Positions 1-15,735 of a DNA stretch of 64,000 nucleotides are shown here, one piece after another. The DNA lies in the NCBI GenBank assembly GCA_947503935.1, contig CANNFR010000007.1, positions 277,522 through 341,521 on the forward strand, in the 5' to 3' direction. Source of the stretch: an uncultured Paracoccaceae bacterium (GTDB lineage Bacteria > Pseudomonadota > Alphaproteobacteria > Rhodobacterales > Rhodobacteraceae). Under the pieces are notes generated by a model that searched no databases, was not told the DNA's origin, and saw nothing but the letters and a program-made list of their open reading frames with translations. Every line of letters starts with the position of its first letter. Positions within the stretch are counted from its first letter, which is position 1. The translations under genes were made by a program, and so were the position numbers.

Positions 1-2627
1 AGATCGACACGGTGATGCCGCAGGATCTGATCAACGCCAAGCCGGCCGCAGCGGCGGTGCGTGAATTCTTCGGCTCGTCACAGCTGTCGCAATTCATGGA
101 CCAGACCAACCCGCTGTCTGAGGTCACCCACAAGCGGCGCCTCTCGGCGCTGGGCCCGGGCGGTCTGACCCGCGAGCGTGCGGGCTTTGAGGTGCGCGAC
201 GTGCACCCGACCCATTACGGCCGGATGTGCCCGATTGAGACGCCGGAGGGCCAGAATATCGGCCTGATCAACTCCCTCGCGACCTTCGCGCGGGTGAACA
301 AGTACGGCTTCATCGAGACACCGTATCGCCGGGTCGAGAACGGGCAGGTTACCGACGACGTGGTCTATATGTCGGCCACCGAAGAGATGCGCCATACGGT
401 CGCTCAGGCCAACGCGCAGCTTGATGACAAGGGCAAGTTCATCAACGATCTGGTGTCGACCCGTCAATCGGGCGAATACACGTTGCAGCCGAATGAGCAT
501 GTCGATCTGATCGACGTGTCGCCGAAGCAGCTTGTCTCGGTCGCGGCCTCGCTGATCCCGTTCCTTGAGAACGACGACGCGAACCGCGCCTTGATGGGCT
601 CGAACATGCAGCGCCAGGCGGTGCCTCTGCTGCAATCCGAAGCGCCGTTTGTCGGCACCGGGATCGAAGCGGTCGTTGCGCGTGACAGTGGCGCCTCGAT
701 CATGGCGCGCCGCGCGGGCGTGATCGACCAGGTCGACGCGATGCGTATCGTTGTGCGCGCGACCGACGATCTTGAGCCGGGCGATGCGGGCGTGGACATC
801 TACCGCCTGCGCAAGTTCAAGCGATCGAACCAATCCTCGACCATCAACCAGCGTCCGCTGGTCAAGGTGGGTGACACGGTGACCAAGGGCGAGGTGATCG
901 CCGATGGCCCCTGCACGGATATGGGCGAACTCGCGCTCGGCAAAAACGTGGTCGTCGCGTTCATGCCGTGGAACGGCTACAACTACGAGGACTCGATCCT
1001 GATCTCCGAGCGGATCCACCGCGACGACGTGTTCACCTCGATCCATATCGACGAATACGAGGTGGCGGCGCGGGACACCAAGCTGGGGCCGGAAGAGATC
1101 ACCCGCGATATCCCCAATGTGGGCGAGGAAGCTCTGCGCAACCTCGACGAGGCCGGCATCGTTTATATCGGTGCCGAAGTGCAGCCGGGCGACATCCTAG
1201 TGGGTAAGATCACGCCGAAGGGCGAAAGCCCGATGACGCCGGAGGAGAAACTTCTCCGCGCGATCTTCGGTGAAAAGGCGTCGGACGTGCGGGATACCTC
1301 GCTGCGGCTGCCGCCGGGGGCCTTCGGGACGATCGTGGAAGTGCGTGTGTTCAACCGCCACGGCGTTGAGAAGGACGAACGCGCGCTGCAGATCGAGCGT
1401 GAGGAAGTCGAACGCCTGGCGCGCGACCGCGATGACGAGCTCGCGATTTTGGAGCGTAACATCTACGCGCGCCTGCAATCGATGATCATGGGCAAGACCG
1501 CCGTGAAGGGGCCGAAAGGCGTCAAGGCGGGGTCGAAGATCACCGATGAATTGCTGGAAACGTTAAGCCGTGGCCAGTGGTGGCAGCTTGCTCTGGGCGA
1601 AGAGGCTGATGCGCAGGCGGTCGAGGCGCTGAACGCGCAGTTCGAGGCGCAAAAGCGCACTTTGGAGCATCGGTTCGAAGACAAGGTCGAAAAGGTGCGC
1701 CGGGGCGATGACCTGCCGCCGGGTGTGATGAAGATGGTCAAAGTCTTTGTCGCCGTGAAGCGCAAGCTTCAGGCGGGCGACAAGATGGCCGGACGTCACG
1801 GCAACAAGGGCGTCGTGTCAAAAGTCGTACCGATGGAGGACATGCCGTTCCTCGGGGATGGGACGCCGGTTGACTTGGTGCTCAATCCGCTTGGCGTGCC
1901 GAGCCGGATGAATGTGGGCCAGATTCTGGAAACCCACATGGGCTGGGCCGCACGCGGCCTGGGTCTGCACATCGACGAAGCGTTGCAGGAGTACAAGCGG
2001 TCGGGCGATCTAAGCCCGGTGCGCGAGGCGATGCAGACGGCCTATGGCGACGAGGTGTTCGATGCCGCCTTCGGCAAGGCCAGCGACGATGTTCTGCTGG
2101 AAAGTGCAGGCACTGTTACAAGGGGCGTGCCGATAGCAACGCCGGTCTTCGACGGTGCGAAAGAGGCTGATGTCAACGACGCGCTGATCCGCGCGGGCTT
2201 TGACAAGTCGGGCCAGTCGATCGTCTTCGACGGCCGGTCGGGCGAGCAATTCGCGCGGCCCGTCACGGTAGGCGTGAAATACATGCTCAAGCTGCACCAC
2301 CTGGTCGATGACAAGCTGCACGCACGCTCGACCGGGCCCTACAGCCTTGTCACGCAGCAGCCTCTGGGCGGTAAGGCCCAGTTCGGTGGCCAGCGTCTGG
2401 GTGAGATGGAGGTCTGGGCGCTGGAAGCCTACGGTGCGGCCTACACGCTGCAGGAGATGCTCACCGTCAAGTCCGATGACGTGGCGGGGCGCACCAAGGT
2501 CTACGAGTCCATCGTCAAGGGCGAGGACAATTTCGAGGCCGGCGTGCCGGAGAGCTTCAACGTGCTCGTCAAGGAAGTACGGGGCCTCGGCCTCAACATG
2601 GAACTCCTGGATGCGGAGGAGGAGTGA
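1..2627 (+). CDS. rpoB: DNA-directed RNA polymerase subunit beta (5' end outside window)
   Basis: RpoB is the beta subunit of RNA polymerase and forms half of the active-site cleft. The reading frame is open from base 3, so the N-terminal third lies upstream. The visible part starts at [10 protein letters not shown] and runs straight into the rifampicin region ([10 protein letters not shown], then [14 protein letters not shown]). The residues that usually mutate to resistance (Q, D, H and S in that stretch) are wild type, which predicts rifampicin sensitivity. Further on come the conserved HPTHYGR(M)CPIETPEG segment, the [12 protein letters not shown] motif and the C-terminal [10 protein letters not shown] region. 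It ends at a TGA 88 bp before rpoC and is surely co-transcribed with it. Confidence 0.98.
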   Translation, partial: IDTVMPQDLINAKPAAAAVREFFGSSQLSQFMDQTNPLSEVTHKRRLSALGPGGLTRERAGFEVRDVHPTHYGRMCPIETPEGQNIGLINSLATFARVNKYGFIETPYRRVENGQVTDDVVYMSATEEMRHTVAQANAQLDDKGKFINDLVSTRQSGEYTLQPNEHVDLIDVSPKQLVSVAASLIPFLENDDANRALMGSNMQRQAVPLLQSEAPFVGTGIEAVVARDSGASIMARRAGVIDQVDAMRIVVRATDDLEPGDAGVDIYRLRKFKRSNQSSTINQRPLVKVGDTVTKGEVIADGPCTDMGELALGKNVVVAFMPWNGYNYEDSILISERIHRDDVFTSIHIDEYEVAARDTKLGPEEITRDIPNVGEEALRNLDEAGIVYIGAEVQPGDILVGKITPKGESPMTPEEKLLRAIFGEKASDVRDTSLRLPPGAFGTIVEVRVFNRHGVEKDERALQIEREEVERLARDRDDELAILERNIYARLQSMIMGKTAVKGPKGVKAGSKITDELLETLSRGQWWQLALGEEADAQAVEALNAQFEAQKRTLEHRFEDKVEKVRRGDDLPPGVMKMVKVFVAVKRKLQAGDKMAGRHGNKGVVSKVVPMEDMPFLGDGTPVDLVLNPLGVPSRMNVGQILETHMGWAARGLGLHIDEALQEYKRSGDLSPVREAMQTAYGDEVFDAAFGKASDDVLLESAGTVTRGVPIATPVFDGAKEADVNDALIRAGFDKSGQSIVFDGRSGEQFARPVTVGVKYMLKLHHLVDDKLHARSTGPYSLVTQQPLGGKAQFGGQRLGEMEVWALEAYGAAYTLQEMLTVKSDDVAGRTKVYESIVKGEDNFEAGVPESFNVLVKEVRGLGLNMELLDAEEE

Positions 2628-2664
2628 CCGAATGGCAGGCTGATGCCCGCCCTACGGCCCCTGC

Positions 2665-2686
2665 AGGCCGGGCCTCAGCCCGGCTT
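2665..2686 (+). other. Stem-loop in the rpoB-rpoC gap
   Basis: A seven-pair GC stem (GCCGGGC / GCCCGGC, extended by one wobble and one A-T pair) with a CTCA loop lies in the 88-bp spacer. No T-run follows, so it is not a terminator. It could be an RNA-processing or stability element between the two cistrons. This is a structural observation only. Confidence 0.4.
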
Positions 2687-2715
2687 GCCCCCCGCCCCAA
2701 TTCAAGGATTTGAAG

Positions 2716-6963
<4,248 letters not shown>

Positions 6964-6985
6964 GCCTTCGGGGTTTGAAACAAAG

Positions 6986-7028
6986 AAGGGCGCCATCGCA
7001 TTGCGGTGGCGCCTTTTGCTTTTTTTTT
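6986..7028 (+). terminator. Rho-independent terminator of rpoBC
   Basis: An 11-pair GC-rich stem (GGCGCCATCGC against GCGGTGGCGCC, one wobble), extended by A-T pairs, closes a 3-nt loop. It is followed by TTTT, GC and a run of nine T. It lies just after the rpoC stop. Confidence 0.93.
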
Positions 7029-7105
7029 AGGGCAGTCGGCCACTGTTGCTTGCGCATGTGACGCCGGCGCCGATATCGCACAGCCCTGTCGCGGTCACCA
7101 CGCTA

Positions 7106-8104
7106 TCAGAATGCCCCGGCTAAACGCAGGTGATGTTCATAACGCGGATCGTCTTCCGTGCGACCGCCGGCCTTCGCCGCCAGCCGCGCAACATAATCAG
7201 CGCAGCACAGATGATGTAGCCTCGCGACCTGGGGTAGCGCCATCGCCTTGGCGTGGAGCCGATCGAAGCGGTTCTGACGCTTCAGGGCCGTCGCGTCGTG
7301 AAATTCGTTTCTATTGTACTTTTCGTAGAATTCATCGGTGTAGCGGTCCTTCATAGCCACGGCGTTGAGTGTGCCGCGCTTCAGCCCGAAGCTTTCGTCG
7401 GAGCGGATCATATAGTGGTTTATCTGGGCGTGACGGTGGGTGATGTAATCGCGGTACATCCGGCTGGGATAGCTGCCGTCATAGCGCCAGTTCGGCAATT
7501 CATGCCCTTCGGAATTGACCCAGACGAGGCCATCGCGCCCCCAGGCCTCTCCCGCCAGATCGGGGCGTAGCAGCCACGGCCCATGCTCTCGCATCTTGCT
7601 GAAAACCTCCGCGCGCCGGAAGATGGATTTGACCCATCGCGCGCTCCGGTCGGTGGCCCCGCCACATTTGAGGAATTGCCGATGGACGAGGCCGTCTTGC
7701 CAGCGCGTATGCCTCGACGTGCCGAAGACATTCCAGTTGATCGCCATGCCCAGGTAGCCCTCTTCGCCTTCGGGGACCAGATCGGTGACGCGCCCCTGGC
7801 CGCGATGCACCACCAGAAACTCGTCAACATCGCAAACAAAGACCCAATCCGCTTGCCGGACTGCATCATGCCGGCGGGCGGCCTCAAGTTTTGGCGGGCA
7901 GGGCGGGGTGCCGGGCGGTACATCGTGGCGCAGATGGGTGACCCAGCCGGCGGCCTCAAGCGCGTCGAGCAATTCAGGCGAGTGGTCGGTGCAATCGTTG
8001 GAGACCACAAGGATATCGTCAAACGCCAGCGCGCGATACCAGGTGACCCATTCCACGATGAATGGGCCTTCGTTCCGCATGGAGGCGACGAGGGTGTAGC
8101 CCAA
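7106..8104 (-). CDS. Glycosyltransferase family 2-like protein
   Basis: This 332-residue cytoplasmic protein looks like the glycosyl transferase 2 / DUF family typified by the N-terminal pattern SMRNEGPFIVEWVTWYRAL, followed by VVSNDCTDHS and a DxD-type metal/nucleotide-sugar site, CDVDEFL (about residues 90-96). I see no signal peptide or clear membrane segment. The acceptor and sugar cannot be told from the sequence; surface polysaccharide or glycoprotein modification is an inference from the family. It stands alone, convergent with rpoC and divergent from the permease gene that starts near 8172. Confidence 0.8.
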   Translation of the reverse strand: MGYTLVASMRNEGPFIVEWVTWYRALAFDDILVVSNDCTDHSPELLDALEAAGWVTHLRHDVPPGTPPCPPKLEAARRHDAVRQADWVFVCDVDEFLVVHRGQGRVTDLVPEGEEGYLGMAINWNVFGTSRHTRWQDGLVHRQFLKCGGATDRSARWVKSIFRRAEVFSKMREHGPWLLRPDLAGEAWGRDGLVWVNSEGHELPNWRYDGSYPSRMYRDYITHRHAQINHYMIRSDESFGLKRGTLNAVAMKDRYTDEFYEKYNRNEFHDATALKRQNRFDRLHAKAMALPQVARLHHLCCADYVARLAAKAGGRTEDDPRYEHHLRLAGAF

Positions 8105-8171
8105 GGGCGGTCTCCTGTTATCACGCGGCGGGGGCTGGATAATGCCACCGCGCGCTGCTAGCCGTCATAGC

Positions 8172-9071
8172 ATGAGGGCTCTGTCTGACAATATGCGCGG
8201 CGCGGCCCTGATGACGGCGGGGATGGCGGCCTTTACGGTGAACGACACCTTCATGAAGACGCTGTCGAACGACCTGCCGCTCTTTCAGGCGATTTTCCTG
8301 CGCGGTGTTGCGACGACCTTGTTTCTGGTGGCGCTGGCCCGCGCGATGGGGGCCCTGAAGCTGAACCTGACACGCCGCGATTGGGCGATTGTGACGTTGC
8401 GCAGCCTGTCCGAAGTGGGCGCGGCGGTGTTCTTCATCACCGCCCTGTTCAACATGCCCCTGGCGAACGTGACGGCCATCCTGCAATCGCTGCCGCTGAC
8501 AATCACGCTGGCCGGTCTGCTGATCTTTCGCGAACCTGTCGGCTGGCGAAGGATGACGGCCATTCTGGTCGGGCTGGTGGGCGTCTTGCTGATCGTGCGG
8601 CCGGGGGCCGAGGGGTTCACGATCTACTCGCTCTACGCGCTGGCGGCTGTGGCCTGCGTGACGGTGCGCGATCTGGCGACGCGGCGGCTCTCGGCCGACG
8701 TGCCGTCGCTGACCGTGGCGTTGATGGCGTCGGTCGCGGTGACGGTCTTCGCCGCAGCAGGGGCCGTTGCGGGGCCCTGGGTGCCGGTCTCGGGCATGGC
8801 CGCCGCACAACTGGGCGGCGCGACGGTTTTCGTCATTCTGGGATATGTCTGTTCGGTCCTGGTCATGCGATCGGGCGATATCGGCTTTATCGCGCCGTTC
8901 CGCTATACCAGCCTACTGTTTGCCCTGATCCTGGGGCTGGCCGTTTTCGGCCATTGGCCCGCGCCACTGACCCTTCTGGGGGCGGCGATCGTGACGGCCA
9001 CCGGCATCTTCACGCTTTATCGTGAGCGGGCGGTGGCGCGCCGTGGGCCGATGGGGCTGCGCGTGCGTTGA
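8172..9071 (+). CDS. EamA/DMT-family permease
   Basis: The product is a polytopic inner-membrane protein of about 300 residues with ten hydrophobic segments and the internal duplication of the drug/metabolite transporter superfamily. It shows family features such as the early FTVNDTFMK helix and a GLVGVLLIVRPG segment before the second repeat. The start is uncertain. ATG 8172 (MRALSDN) is given, but ATG 8142 has a G-rich stretch upstream and ATG 8193 is also possible. It is divergent from the glycosyltransferase. The substrate cannot be predicted. Transcription runs toward the str operon, but a separate promoter at 9090-9117 serves rpsL. Confidence 0.82.
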   Translation: MRALSDNMRGAALMTAGMAAFTVNDTFMKTLSNDLPLFQAIFLRGVATTLFLVALARAMGALKLNLTRRDWAIVTLRSLSEVGAAVFFITALFNMPLANVTAILQSLPLTITLAGLLIFREPVGWRRMTAILVGLVGVLLIVRPGAEGFTIYSLYALAAVACVTVRDLATRRLSADVPSLTVALMASVAVTVFAAAGAVAGPWVPVSGMAAAQLGGATVFVILGYVCSVLVMRSGDIGFIAPFRYTSLLFALILGLAVFGHWPAPLTLLGAAIVTATGIFTLYRERAVARRGPMGLRVR

Positions 9072-9089
9072 CACGCGGGTCAAGGGCTG

Positions 9090-9117
9090 TTGACACCCCC
9101 TGCGACTCCCCTTATAC
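9090..9117 (+). promoter_or_regulatory. Probable sigma-70-type promoter of the str operon
   Basis: TTGACA (9090-9095) and TTATAC (9112-9117) are separated by 16 bp in the gap between the permease gene and rpsL. A leader of about 190 nt would precede the rpsL start. The match to consensus and the position before a highly expressed operon support it; no start site is known. Confidence 0.65.
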
Positions 9118-9318
9118 GGCGCCCACTCGGGCTTCGGGTGCGTGAGCATTCGGCCTGAACTCAAAATTCGAAGTGGCCATGATCCGGGCCGATAAAGCCC
9201 CGATCCTCTGAAATTCCACCGCGTCGTTCCCGCGAACGAGGGGACGCATGCGGTTTTTGTGTTTTGCGGACGCGCAAGGCGCAGTGAACTTGAACCTGGT
9301 GCAATACGGGGAACCGGT

Positions 9319-9690
9319 ATGCCAACGATCCAACAGCTGATCCGCAAGCCGCGGCAGCCCAAGGTGCAGCGCTCGAAATCGCAACACCTCCAGTCCTGTC
9401 CGCAGAAGCGCGGCGTCTGCACGCGCGTCTACACGACGACGCCGAAGAAGCCGAACTCGGCCATGCGTAAGGTTGCCAAAGTGCGCCTGACGAATGGCTT
9501 CGAGGTGATCAGCTATATCCCGGGTGAGAAGCACAACCTGCAGGAGCACTCGGTTGTGTTGATCCGCGGCGGTCGTGTGAAAGACCTTCCCGGTGTCCGC
9601 TACCACATCCTCCGCGGTGTTCTCGACACGCAGGGCGTCAAAGACCGCCGCCAGCGTCGTTCGAAATACGGCGCGAAGCGTCCGAAGTAA
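9319..9690 (+). CDS. rpsL: 30S ribosomal protein S12
   Basis: S12 sits at the decoding centre of the small subunit. The ATG at 9319 ([10 protein letters not shown]) follows a GGGGA ribosome-binding site and gives 123 residues, the family length; a longer in-frame extension upstream is not needed. The lysines linked to streptomycin resistance ([13 protein letters not shown] and [13 protein letters not shown]) are wild type. It is the first gene of the str operon, 12 bp before rpsG. Confidence 0.98.
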   Translation: MPTIQQLIRKPRQPKVQRSKSQHLQSCPQKRGVCTRVYTTTPKKPNSAMRKVAKVRLTNGFEVISYIPGEKHNLQEHSVVLIRGGRVKDLPGVRYHILRGVLDTQGVKDRRQRRSKYGAKRPK

Positions 9691-9702
9691 GGAGAGGCAT
9701 AG

Positions 9703-10173
<471 letters not shown>

Positions 10174-10197
10174 CCCATTAGCCTGAGGACCGACCCC

Positions 10198-12321
10198 ATG
10201 GCACGCGACTATCCCCTGACCCGCTACCGGAATTTCGGGATCATGGCCCACATCGATGCGGGCAAGACCACGACGACCGAGCGGATCCTGTACTACACCG
10301 GCAAGTCTCACAAAATCGGTGAGGTGCATGATGGCGCCGCAACGATGGACTGGATGGAGCAGGAGCAGGAGCGTGGCATCACAATCACCTCGGCTGCGAC
10401 TACCACCTTCTGGCAGCGCCAGGAAGATCCGACCGCCGAAGGCACGTCGGACACCAAGGTGCGCTTCAACATCATCGACACCCCCGGCCACGTTGACTTC
10501 ACCATTGAGGTTGAGCGTTCGCTGGCCGTTCTGGATGGCGCGGTGTGCCTGCTGGACGCCAATGCCGGGGTTGAGCCGCAGACCGAAACGGTCTGGCGCC
10601 AGGCCGACCGCTACAAGGTGCCGCGCATCGTCTTCGTCAACAAGATGGACAAGATCGGTGCCGACTTCTTCAATTGCGTGAAGATGATCAAGGACCGCAC
10701 CGGTGCCACGCCGGCCCCCGTCGCGCTGCCGATCGGCGCCGAGGACAAGCTGGAAGGCATCGTCGACCTGATCAAGATGGAAGAATGGGTCTGGCAGGGT
10801 GAAGATCTGGGCGCTTCATGGGTGCGTCAGCCGATCCGTGACGAGTTGAAGGCGACCGCTGATGAGTGGCGCTCGAACCTCATCGAGATCGCGGTTGATA
10901 TGGATGACGACGCGATGGAGGCCTACCTTGAAGGCAATGAGCCCGATGAGGAGACACTCCGCAAGCTGATCCGCAAGGGCACGCTGGCGCTGGCCTTCGT
11001 GCCGGTTCTGGCGGGCTCGGCGTTCAAGAACAAGGGCGTGCAGCCCCTGTTGAACGCGGTGATCGACTTCCTGCCGTCGCCGCTGGATGTGCCGGCCTAT
11101 ATGGGCTTCTCGCCCGACGATGAGACGGAAGAGCGCAACATCGCCCGGTCAGCTGACGATGATCAGCCCTTCGCCGCGCTGGCCTTCAAGATCATGAACG
11201 ACCCCTTCGTCGGTTCGTTGACCTTCACCCGGATCTATTCCGGCGTGATCAAGAAGGGCGACCAGATGCTGAATTCGACCAAGGGCAAGCGCGAGCGTGT
11301 CGGTCGGATGATGATGATGCACGCCATCAACCGCGAAGAGATCGAAGAGGCTTTTGCAGGCGACATCATTGCGCTGGCCGGCCTGAAGGAAACCACGACG
11401 GGCGATACGCTCTGCGACGCCAATAAGACGGTGGTTCTGGAAACCATGACCTTCCCCGATCCGGTCATCGAGATTGCGGTAGAGCCCAAGACCAAGGCCG
11501 ACCAGGAGAAGATGAGCCAGGGTCTGGCCCGTCTGGCCGCCGAAGACCCGTCCTTCCGCGTCGAGACCGATCTTGAATCCGGTCAGACGATCATGAAGGG
11601 CATGGGCGAATTGCATCTCGACATTCTGGTCGACCGCCTCAAGCGTGAGTTCAAGGTCGAGGCCAATATCGGTGCGCCGCAAGTGGCCTACCGCGAGACC
11701 ATCGGCCACGAGATCGAACATACCTATACCCACAAGAAGCAGTCGGGTGGATCGGGTCAGTTCGCCGAGGTCAAGATGGTGATCTCGCCCACCGAGCCGG
11801 GCGAAGGGTATTCGTTCGAGTCGAAGATCGTCGGCGGGACCGTTCCGAAGGAATACATTCCCGGTGTCGAGAAGGGCATCAAATCGGTCATGGATTCCGG
11901 CCCGCTGGCCGGCTTCCCGGTGATCGATTTCAAGGTCGCGCTGATCGACGGTAAGTACCACGATGTGGACTCCAGCGTTCTGGCGTTTGAGATCGCAGGG
12001 CGGATGTGTATGCGCGAAGGCCTCAGGCAGGCGGGTGCGAAACTGCTCGAGCCGATCATGAAGGTCGAGGTCGTGACACCGGAAGAGTATACCGGCAGCA
12101 TCATCGGTGACCTGACCAGCCGTCGCGGCATGGTGACCGGCCAGGATGCACGCGGCAACGCCAACGTCATCAACTCGTTCGTGCCGCTGGCCAACATGTT
12201 CGGCTATATCAACACCTTGCGGTCGATGTCATCGGGTCGTGCGAACTTCACGATGCAGTTCGACCATTACGAGGCCGTGCCGCAGAACATCTCGGAAGAG
12301 ATTCAGAAGAAATACGCGTAA
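10198..12321 (+). CDS. fusA: Elongation factor G
   Basis: EF-G is the GTPase that drives ribosomal translocation and, with RRF, ribosome recycling. The 707-residue protein has all the G motifs: [14 protein letters not shown] (P-loop), the switch region [19 protein letters not shown] and [10 protein letters not shown]. Domain IV is recognisable from the [14 protein letters not shown] segment. Length and order are standard. It lies 24 bp after rpsG and 41 bp before tuf in the str operon. Confidence 0.98.
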   Translation: MARDYPLTRYRNFGIMAHIDAGKTTTTERILYYTGKSHKIGEVHDGAATMDWMEQEQERGITITSAATTTFWQRQEDPTAEGTSDTKVRFNIIDTPGHVDFTIEVERSLAVLDGAVCLLDANAGVEPQTETVWRQADRYKVPRIVFVNKMDKIGADFFNCVKMIKDRTGATPAPVALPIGAEDKLEGIVDLIKMEEWVWQGEDLGASWVRQPIRDELKATADEWRSNLIEIAVDMDDDAMEAYLEGNEPDEETLRKLIRKGTLALAFVPVLAGSAFKNKGVQPLLNAVIDFLPSPLDVPAYMGFSPDDETEERNIARSADDDQPFAALAFKIMNDPFVGSLTFTRIYSGVIKKGDQMLNSTKGKRERVGRMMMMHAINREEIEEAFAGDIIALAGLKETTTGDTLCDANKTVVLETMTFPDPVIEIAVEPKTKADQEKMSQGLARLAAEDPSFRVETDLESGQTIMKGMGELHLDILVDRLKREFKVEANIGAPQVAYRETIGHEIEHTYTHKKQSGGSGQFAEVKMVISPTEPGEGYSFESKIVGGTVPKEYIPGVEKGIKSVMDSGPLAGFPVIDFKVALIDGKYHDVDSSVLAFEIAGRMCMREGLRQAGAKLLEPIMKVEVVTPEEYTGSIIGDLTSRRGMVTGQDARGNANVINSFVPLANMFGYINTLRSMSSGRANFTMQFDHYEAVPQNISEEIQKKYA

Positions 12322-12362
12322 GGGCGGCCCAGCCCTTACCCCGAAACAGACAGGAGGCCACC

Positions 12363-13538
12363 ATGGCAAAGGCAAAGTTTGAACGTACTAAACCGCATGT
12401 TAACGTTGGCACGATTGGTCACGTTGACCACGGCAAGACGACGCTGACGGCGGCGATTACGAAGTATTTTGGCGAGTTCAAGGCGTATGACGCGATTGAC
12501 GCGGCGCCTGAGGAGAAGGCGCGTGGGATCACGATCTCGACGGCGCATGTGGAATACGAGACCGAGAACCGCCACTACGCCCATGTCGACTGCCCGGGCC
12601 ACGCCGACTATGTGAAGAACATGATCACCGGGGCCGCCCAGATGGACGGCGCGATCCTGGTCGTGAACGCCGCCGACGGCCCGATGCCGCAGACGCGCGA
12701 GCATATCTTGCTGGGCCGCCAGGTCGGCATCCCGTTCATGGTGGTCTACCTCAACAAGGTCGATCAGGTGGATGACGAAGAATTGCTCGAGCTGGTCGAG
12801 ATGGAAGTGCGCGAGCTTCTGTCGTCCTACGATTATCCCGGTGACGACATTCCGATCGTCAAGGGCTCGGCCCTGGCGGCTCTGGAAGGTCGCGACGAGG
12901 AGATCGGCGAGAAGTCGATCCGCGCGCTGATGGAAGCGGTCGACAGCTACATCCCGACGCCCGAGCGCCCCGTGGACCAGCCGTTCCTGATGCCGGTCGA
13001 GGACGTGTTCTCGATCTCGGGCCGCGGCACGGTTGTGACCGGCCGGGTTGAGCGCGGCGTGATCAATGTCGGCGACGAGATTGAGATCGTGGGCATCCGC
13101 GACACCAAGAAGACGACCTGCACGGGCGTCGAGATGTTCCGCAAACTGCTGGATCGCGGTGAAGCAGGCGACAATATCGGCGCGCTTCTGCGCGGGGTCG
13201 AGCGTGACGGGGTCGAGCGGGGCCAGGTGCTCTGCAAGCCCGGCTCGGTGACGCCGCATACCGAGTTTGAGGCCGAAGCCTACATCCTGACCAAGGAAGA
13301 GGGCGGCCGCCACACGCCGTTCTTCGCGAACTACCGTCCGCAGTTTTACTTCCGCACGACGGATGTGACGGGGACGGTTGTTCTGCCGGAAGGCACCGAG
13401 ATGGTGATGCCGGGCGACAACCTGAAGTTCAACGTCGAACTGATCGCGCCGATCGCGATGGAAGAGAAACTGCGCTTCGCCATCCGCGAAGGCGGCAGAA
13501 CCGTCGGCGCAGGCGTCGTAAGCAAAATCCTGAAGTAA
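12363..13538 (+). CDS. tuf: Elongation factor Tu
   Basis: EF-Tu is the GTPase that delivers aminoacyl-tRNA to the ribosome. It is 391 residues with [23 protein letters not shown] and [12 protein letters not shown], followed by the two beta-barrel domains. AGGAGG lies just upstream. The first 190 bases use many G- or T-ending codons (GCG, ACG, GTT), whereas the rest strongly prefers C-ending ones. That is unlike its neighbours and could reflect recombination with a second tuf copy elsewhere in the genome. It is the last gene of the str operon before a hairpin and rpsJ. Confidence 0.98.
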   Translation: MAKAKFERTKPHVNVGTIGHVDHGKTTLTAAITKYFGEFKAYDAIDAAPEEKARGITISTAHVEYETENRHYAHVDCPGHADYVKNMITGAAQMDGAILVVNAADGPMPQTREHILLGRQVGIPFMVVYLNKVDQVDDEELLELVEMEVRELLSSYDYPGDDIPIVKGSALAALEGRDEEIGEKSIRALMEAVDSYIPTPERPVDQPFLMPVEDVFSISGRGTVVTGRVERGVINVGDEIEIVGIRDTKKTTCTGVEMFRKLLDRGEAGDNIGALLRGVERDGVERGQVLCKPGSVTPHTEFEAEAYILTKEEGGRHTPFFANYRPQFYFRTTDVTGTVVLPEGTEMVMPGDNLKFNVELIAPIAMEEKLRFAIREGGRTVGAGVVSKILK

Positions 13539-13556
13539 ACCGTAAACCGGTTCGAT

Positions 13557-13580
13557 GTGGGGCGGGGTATCCCGCTCCAC
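13557..13580 (+). other. Stem-loop in the tuf-rpsJ leader
   Basis: A ten-pair stem (GTGGGGCGGG / CCCGCTCCAC, one G-T wobble) with a 4-nt loop GTAT lies 26 bp before rpsJ. The following bases are pyrimidine-rich, but there is no T-run. It could be a weak attenuator between the str and S10 gene sets or a leader structure. Confidence 0.5.
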
Positions 13581-13605
13581 CTCTCAACTGCGAAAGGCTG
13601 ACCCA

Positions 13606-13917
13606 ATGCAAAGCCAGAACATCCGCATCCGCCTGAAGGCGTTCGATTACCGCGTGCTGGACGCCAGCACCCAGGAAATCGTGAATACCGCCAAGCGGAC
13701 CGGCGCGACCGTGCGCGGGCCCATTCCGCTGCCGAACAAGATTGAGAAGTTCACGGTTCTCCGTGGTCCGCATATCGACAAGAAGTCGCGCGACCAGTGG
13801 GAAATCCGGACGCATAAGCGTCTTCTCGACATCGTGGATCCGACCCCCCAGACCGTGGACGCGCTGATGAAGCTCGACCTCGCCGCTGGTGTGGATGTCG
13901 AGATCAAGCTGAACTGA
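13606..13917 (+). CDS. rpsJ: 30S ribosomal protein S10 (NusE)
   Basis: S10 is a head protein of the 30S subunit and, as NusE, an antitermination partner of NusB and NusG. The ATG at 13606 ([16 protein letters not shown]) gives 103 residues, the usual length; an upstream in-frame extension reads through the leader hairpin and is rejected. [21 protein letters not shown] is diagnostic. It is the first gene of the S10 operon, with rplC starting 8 bp later. Confidence 0.98.
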   Translation: MQSQNIRIRLKAFDYRVLDASTQEIVNTAKRTGATVRGPIPLPNKIEKFTVLRGPHIDKKSRDQWEIRTHKRLLDIVDPTPQTVDALMKLDLAAGVDVEIKLN

Positions 13918-13924
13918 GGAGGGC

Positions 13925-14815
13925 ATGAGCATGCGCTCTGGAGTAATCGCGAAGAAGCTGGGGATGACCCGGTTGTTCATGGATGATGGCAAGCAGATCC
14001 CGGTGACGGTTCTGCAGCTGGATGGTTTGCAGGTCGTGGCACAGCGCACCGCTGATCGCGACGGGTACACCGCCGTGCAGCTGGGTGCTGGTGCCGCCAA
14101 GGCCAAGCGGGTGTCGGCGCCGATGCGCGGACATTTCAGCAAGGCCAACGTGGCGCCCAAGCGCAAGATCGCCGAGTTTCGGGTCAGCCCCGAGAACCTG
14201 ATCGGCGTCGGCGAAGAGATCACCGCGAACCATTATTTCGAAGGTCAGTTCGTCGACGTGGCGGGCACCTCGACTGGTAAGGGTTTCGCGGGCGTCATGA
14301 AGCGGCACAATTTCGGTGGTCTGCGCGCGTCGCACGGCGTGTCGATCAGCCACCGCTCGCACGGGTCCACGGGCCAGTGTCAGGACCCCGGCAAGGTGTT
14401 CAAGGGCAAGAAGATGGCCGGCCACATGGGCGCTGCCCGCGTGACCACGCAGAACCTTCAGGTCGTGCGCACCGATGCAGACCGCGGCCTGATCATGGTC
14501 AAGGGCGCTGTTCCCGGCACCAAGGGCGGTTGGGTAACGATCAAGGATGCGGTGAAGAAGCCGGTCCCCGACAATGTTATCCTGCCGGCCGCGCTGAAAT
14601 CGGCTGCCGCCGAGGCCGCAAAGGCCGCTGAGGAAGCCGCTGCCGCTGCCGCTGCCGAGGCCGAAGCCGAAGCCAAGCGTCTGGCTGAAGAGCAGGCCGC
14701 CGCCGAAGCCGCCGCTCTGCAGGAAGCCGAAGCGTCGATTGAAGCCGACAAGACCGAGGATGGCGCGACCGATGCCTCGGACGCTCCTGAAGGAGATCAG
14801 AAAAATGAAGGCTGA
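13925..14815 (+). CDS. rplC: 50S ribosomal protein L3 with alanine/glutamate-rich C-terminal tail
   Basis: L3 is one of the first proteins to bind 23S rRNA and reaches close to the peptidyl-transferase centre. The ribosomal body (residues 1 to about 222) contains [13 protein letters not shown] and [22 protein letters not shown] tail of about 72 residues follows, almost entirely Ala and Glu with some Lys (predicted helix), then an acidic end. This makes the protein 296 residues against about 210 in E. coli. Similar tails are known in Rhodobacterales L3. TGAGGAGGGC precedes the ATG at 13925; ATG 13931 is a close alternative. The gene overlaps rplD by 11 nt. Confidence 0.97.
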   Translation: MSMRSGVIAKKLGMTRLFMDDGKQIPVTVLQLDGLQVVAQRTADRDGYTAVQLGAGAAKAKRVSAPMRGHFSKANVAPKRKIAEFRVSPENLIGVGEEITANHYFEGQFVDVAGTSTGKGFAGVMKRHNFGGLRASHGVSISHRSHGSTGQCQDPGKVFKGKKMAGHMGAARVTTQNLQVVRTDADRGLIMVKGAVPGTKGGWVTIKDAVKKPVPDNVILPAALKSAAAEAAKAAEEAAAAAAAEAEAEAKRLAEEQAAAEAAALQEAEASIEADKTEDGATDASDAPEGDQKNEG

Positions 14816-15425
14816 CGTCATCACTCTTGATGCCAAGAAGGCGGGTTCGGTCGATCTGCCCGACTATATCTTCGGGCTTGAGCCGCGAGCGGACATTCTG
14901 CATCGCATGGTGCGCTGGCAGCGTGCCAATGCTCAAGCGGGCACCCATAAGGTCAAAGGCCGGTCCGAGACCAGCTATTCGACCAAGAAGATCTACCGCC
15001 AGAAGGGCACCGGCGGCGCACGCCACGGTGACCGGAACGCGCCGATCTTCCGCAAAGGCGGCATCTATAAAGGCCCGGTTCCGCGGAGCCACGGCCATGA
15101 GCTGACCAAGAAGTTCCGCAAGCTGGGCCTGCGCCACGCGCTGTCGTCCAAGGCGGCGACGGGCAACCTGATCATCCTCGACACCGCCGAGATGAAAGAG
15201 CCCAAGACATCGGCTCTGGCCAAGGCCGTCAAGGAGATGGGCTGGAAGCGCGTGCTGGTCATCGACGGGGCCGACGTGAACGAAAACTTCGCCCGCGCGG
15301 CGGCTAATATCCAAGACGTGGATGTGCTGCCGACGATGGGTGCCAACGTCTATGATATTCTGCGCCGTGACACGCTGGTGATCACCAAGGCAGGTATCGA
15401 AGCCCTGGAGGCGCGGTTGAAATGA
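14805..15425 (+). CDS. rplD: 50S ribosomal protein L4
   Basis: L4 lines the peptide exit tunnel and in some bacteria represses the S10 operon. The ATG at 14805 ([14 protein letters not shown]) lies inside the end of rplC behind AAGGAGA and gives 206 residues. The tunnel loop segment [17 protein letters not shown] is conserved. It overlaps rplW by four bases (ATGA), so translation is coupled. Confidence 0.98.
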   Translation: MKADVITLDAKKAGSVDLPDYIFGLEPRADILHRMVRWQRANAQAGTHKVKGRSETSYSTKKIYRQKGTGGARHGDRNAPIFRKGGIYKGPVPRSHGHELTKKFRKLGLRHALSSKAATGNLIILDTAEMKEPKTSALAKAVKEMGWKRVLVIDGADVNENFARAAANIQDVDVLPTMGANVYDILRRDTLVITKAGIEALEARLK

Positions 15426-15718
15426 GCGCGAAACCCGAACATTACGACGTGATCGTCAAGCCGATCATCACCGAAAAGGCGACCATGGCGTCTGAGGCCA
15501 ATGCCGTTGTTTTCGAAGTGGCGATTGACTCCAACAAGCCCCAGATCAAGGAGGCGGTCGAAACCCTCTTTGGTGTGAAGGTCAAGGCGGTCAACACCGT
15601 CCTGACAAAGGGTAAGCAAAAGCGGTTCCGTGGCCAGATCGGTCGCCGCCGCGATGTCAAGAAAGCCTATGTGACCCTTGAAGAGGGTAACACCATAGAC
15701 GTCTCGACCGGCCTCTGA
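15422..15718 (+). CDS. rplW: 50S ribosomal protein L23
   Basis: L23 sits at the tunnel exit and docks SRP and trigger factor. The 98-residue product carries [13 protein letters not shown] near the start and the KKRFRG-like basic loop ([15 protein letters not shown]). It overlaps rplD by ATGA. An unusual 118-bp gap with three hairpins separates it from rplB. Confidence 0.98.
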   Translation: MSAKPEHYDVIVKPIITEKATMASEANAVVFEVAIDSNKPQIKEAVETLFGVKVKAVNTVLTKGKQKRFRGQIGRRRDVKKAYVTLEEGNTIDVSTGL

Positions 15719-15735
15719 TAACAGGCCCGGATCAA

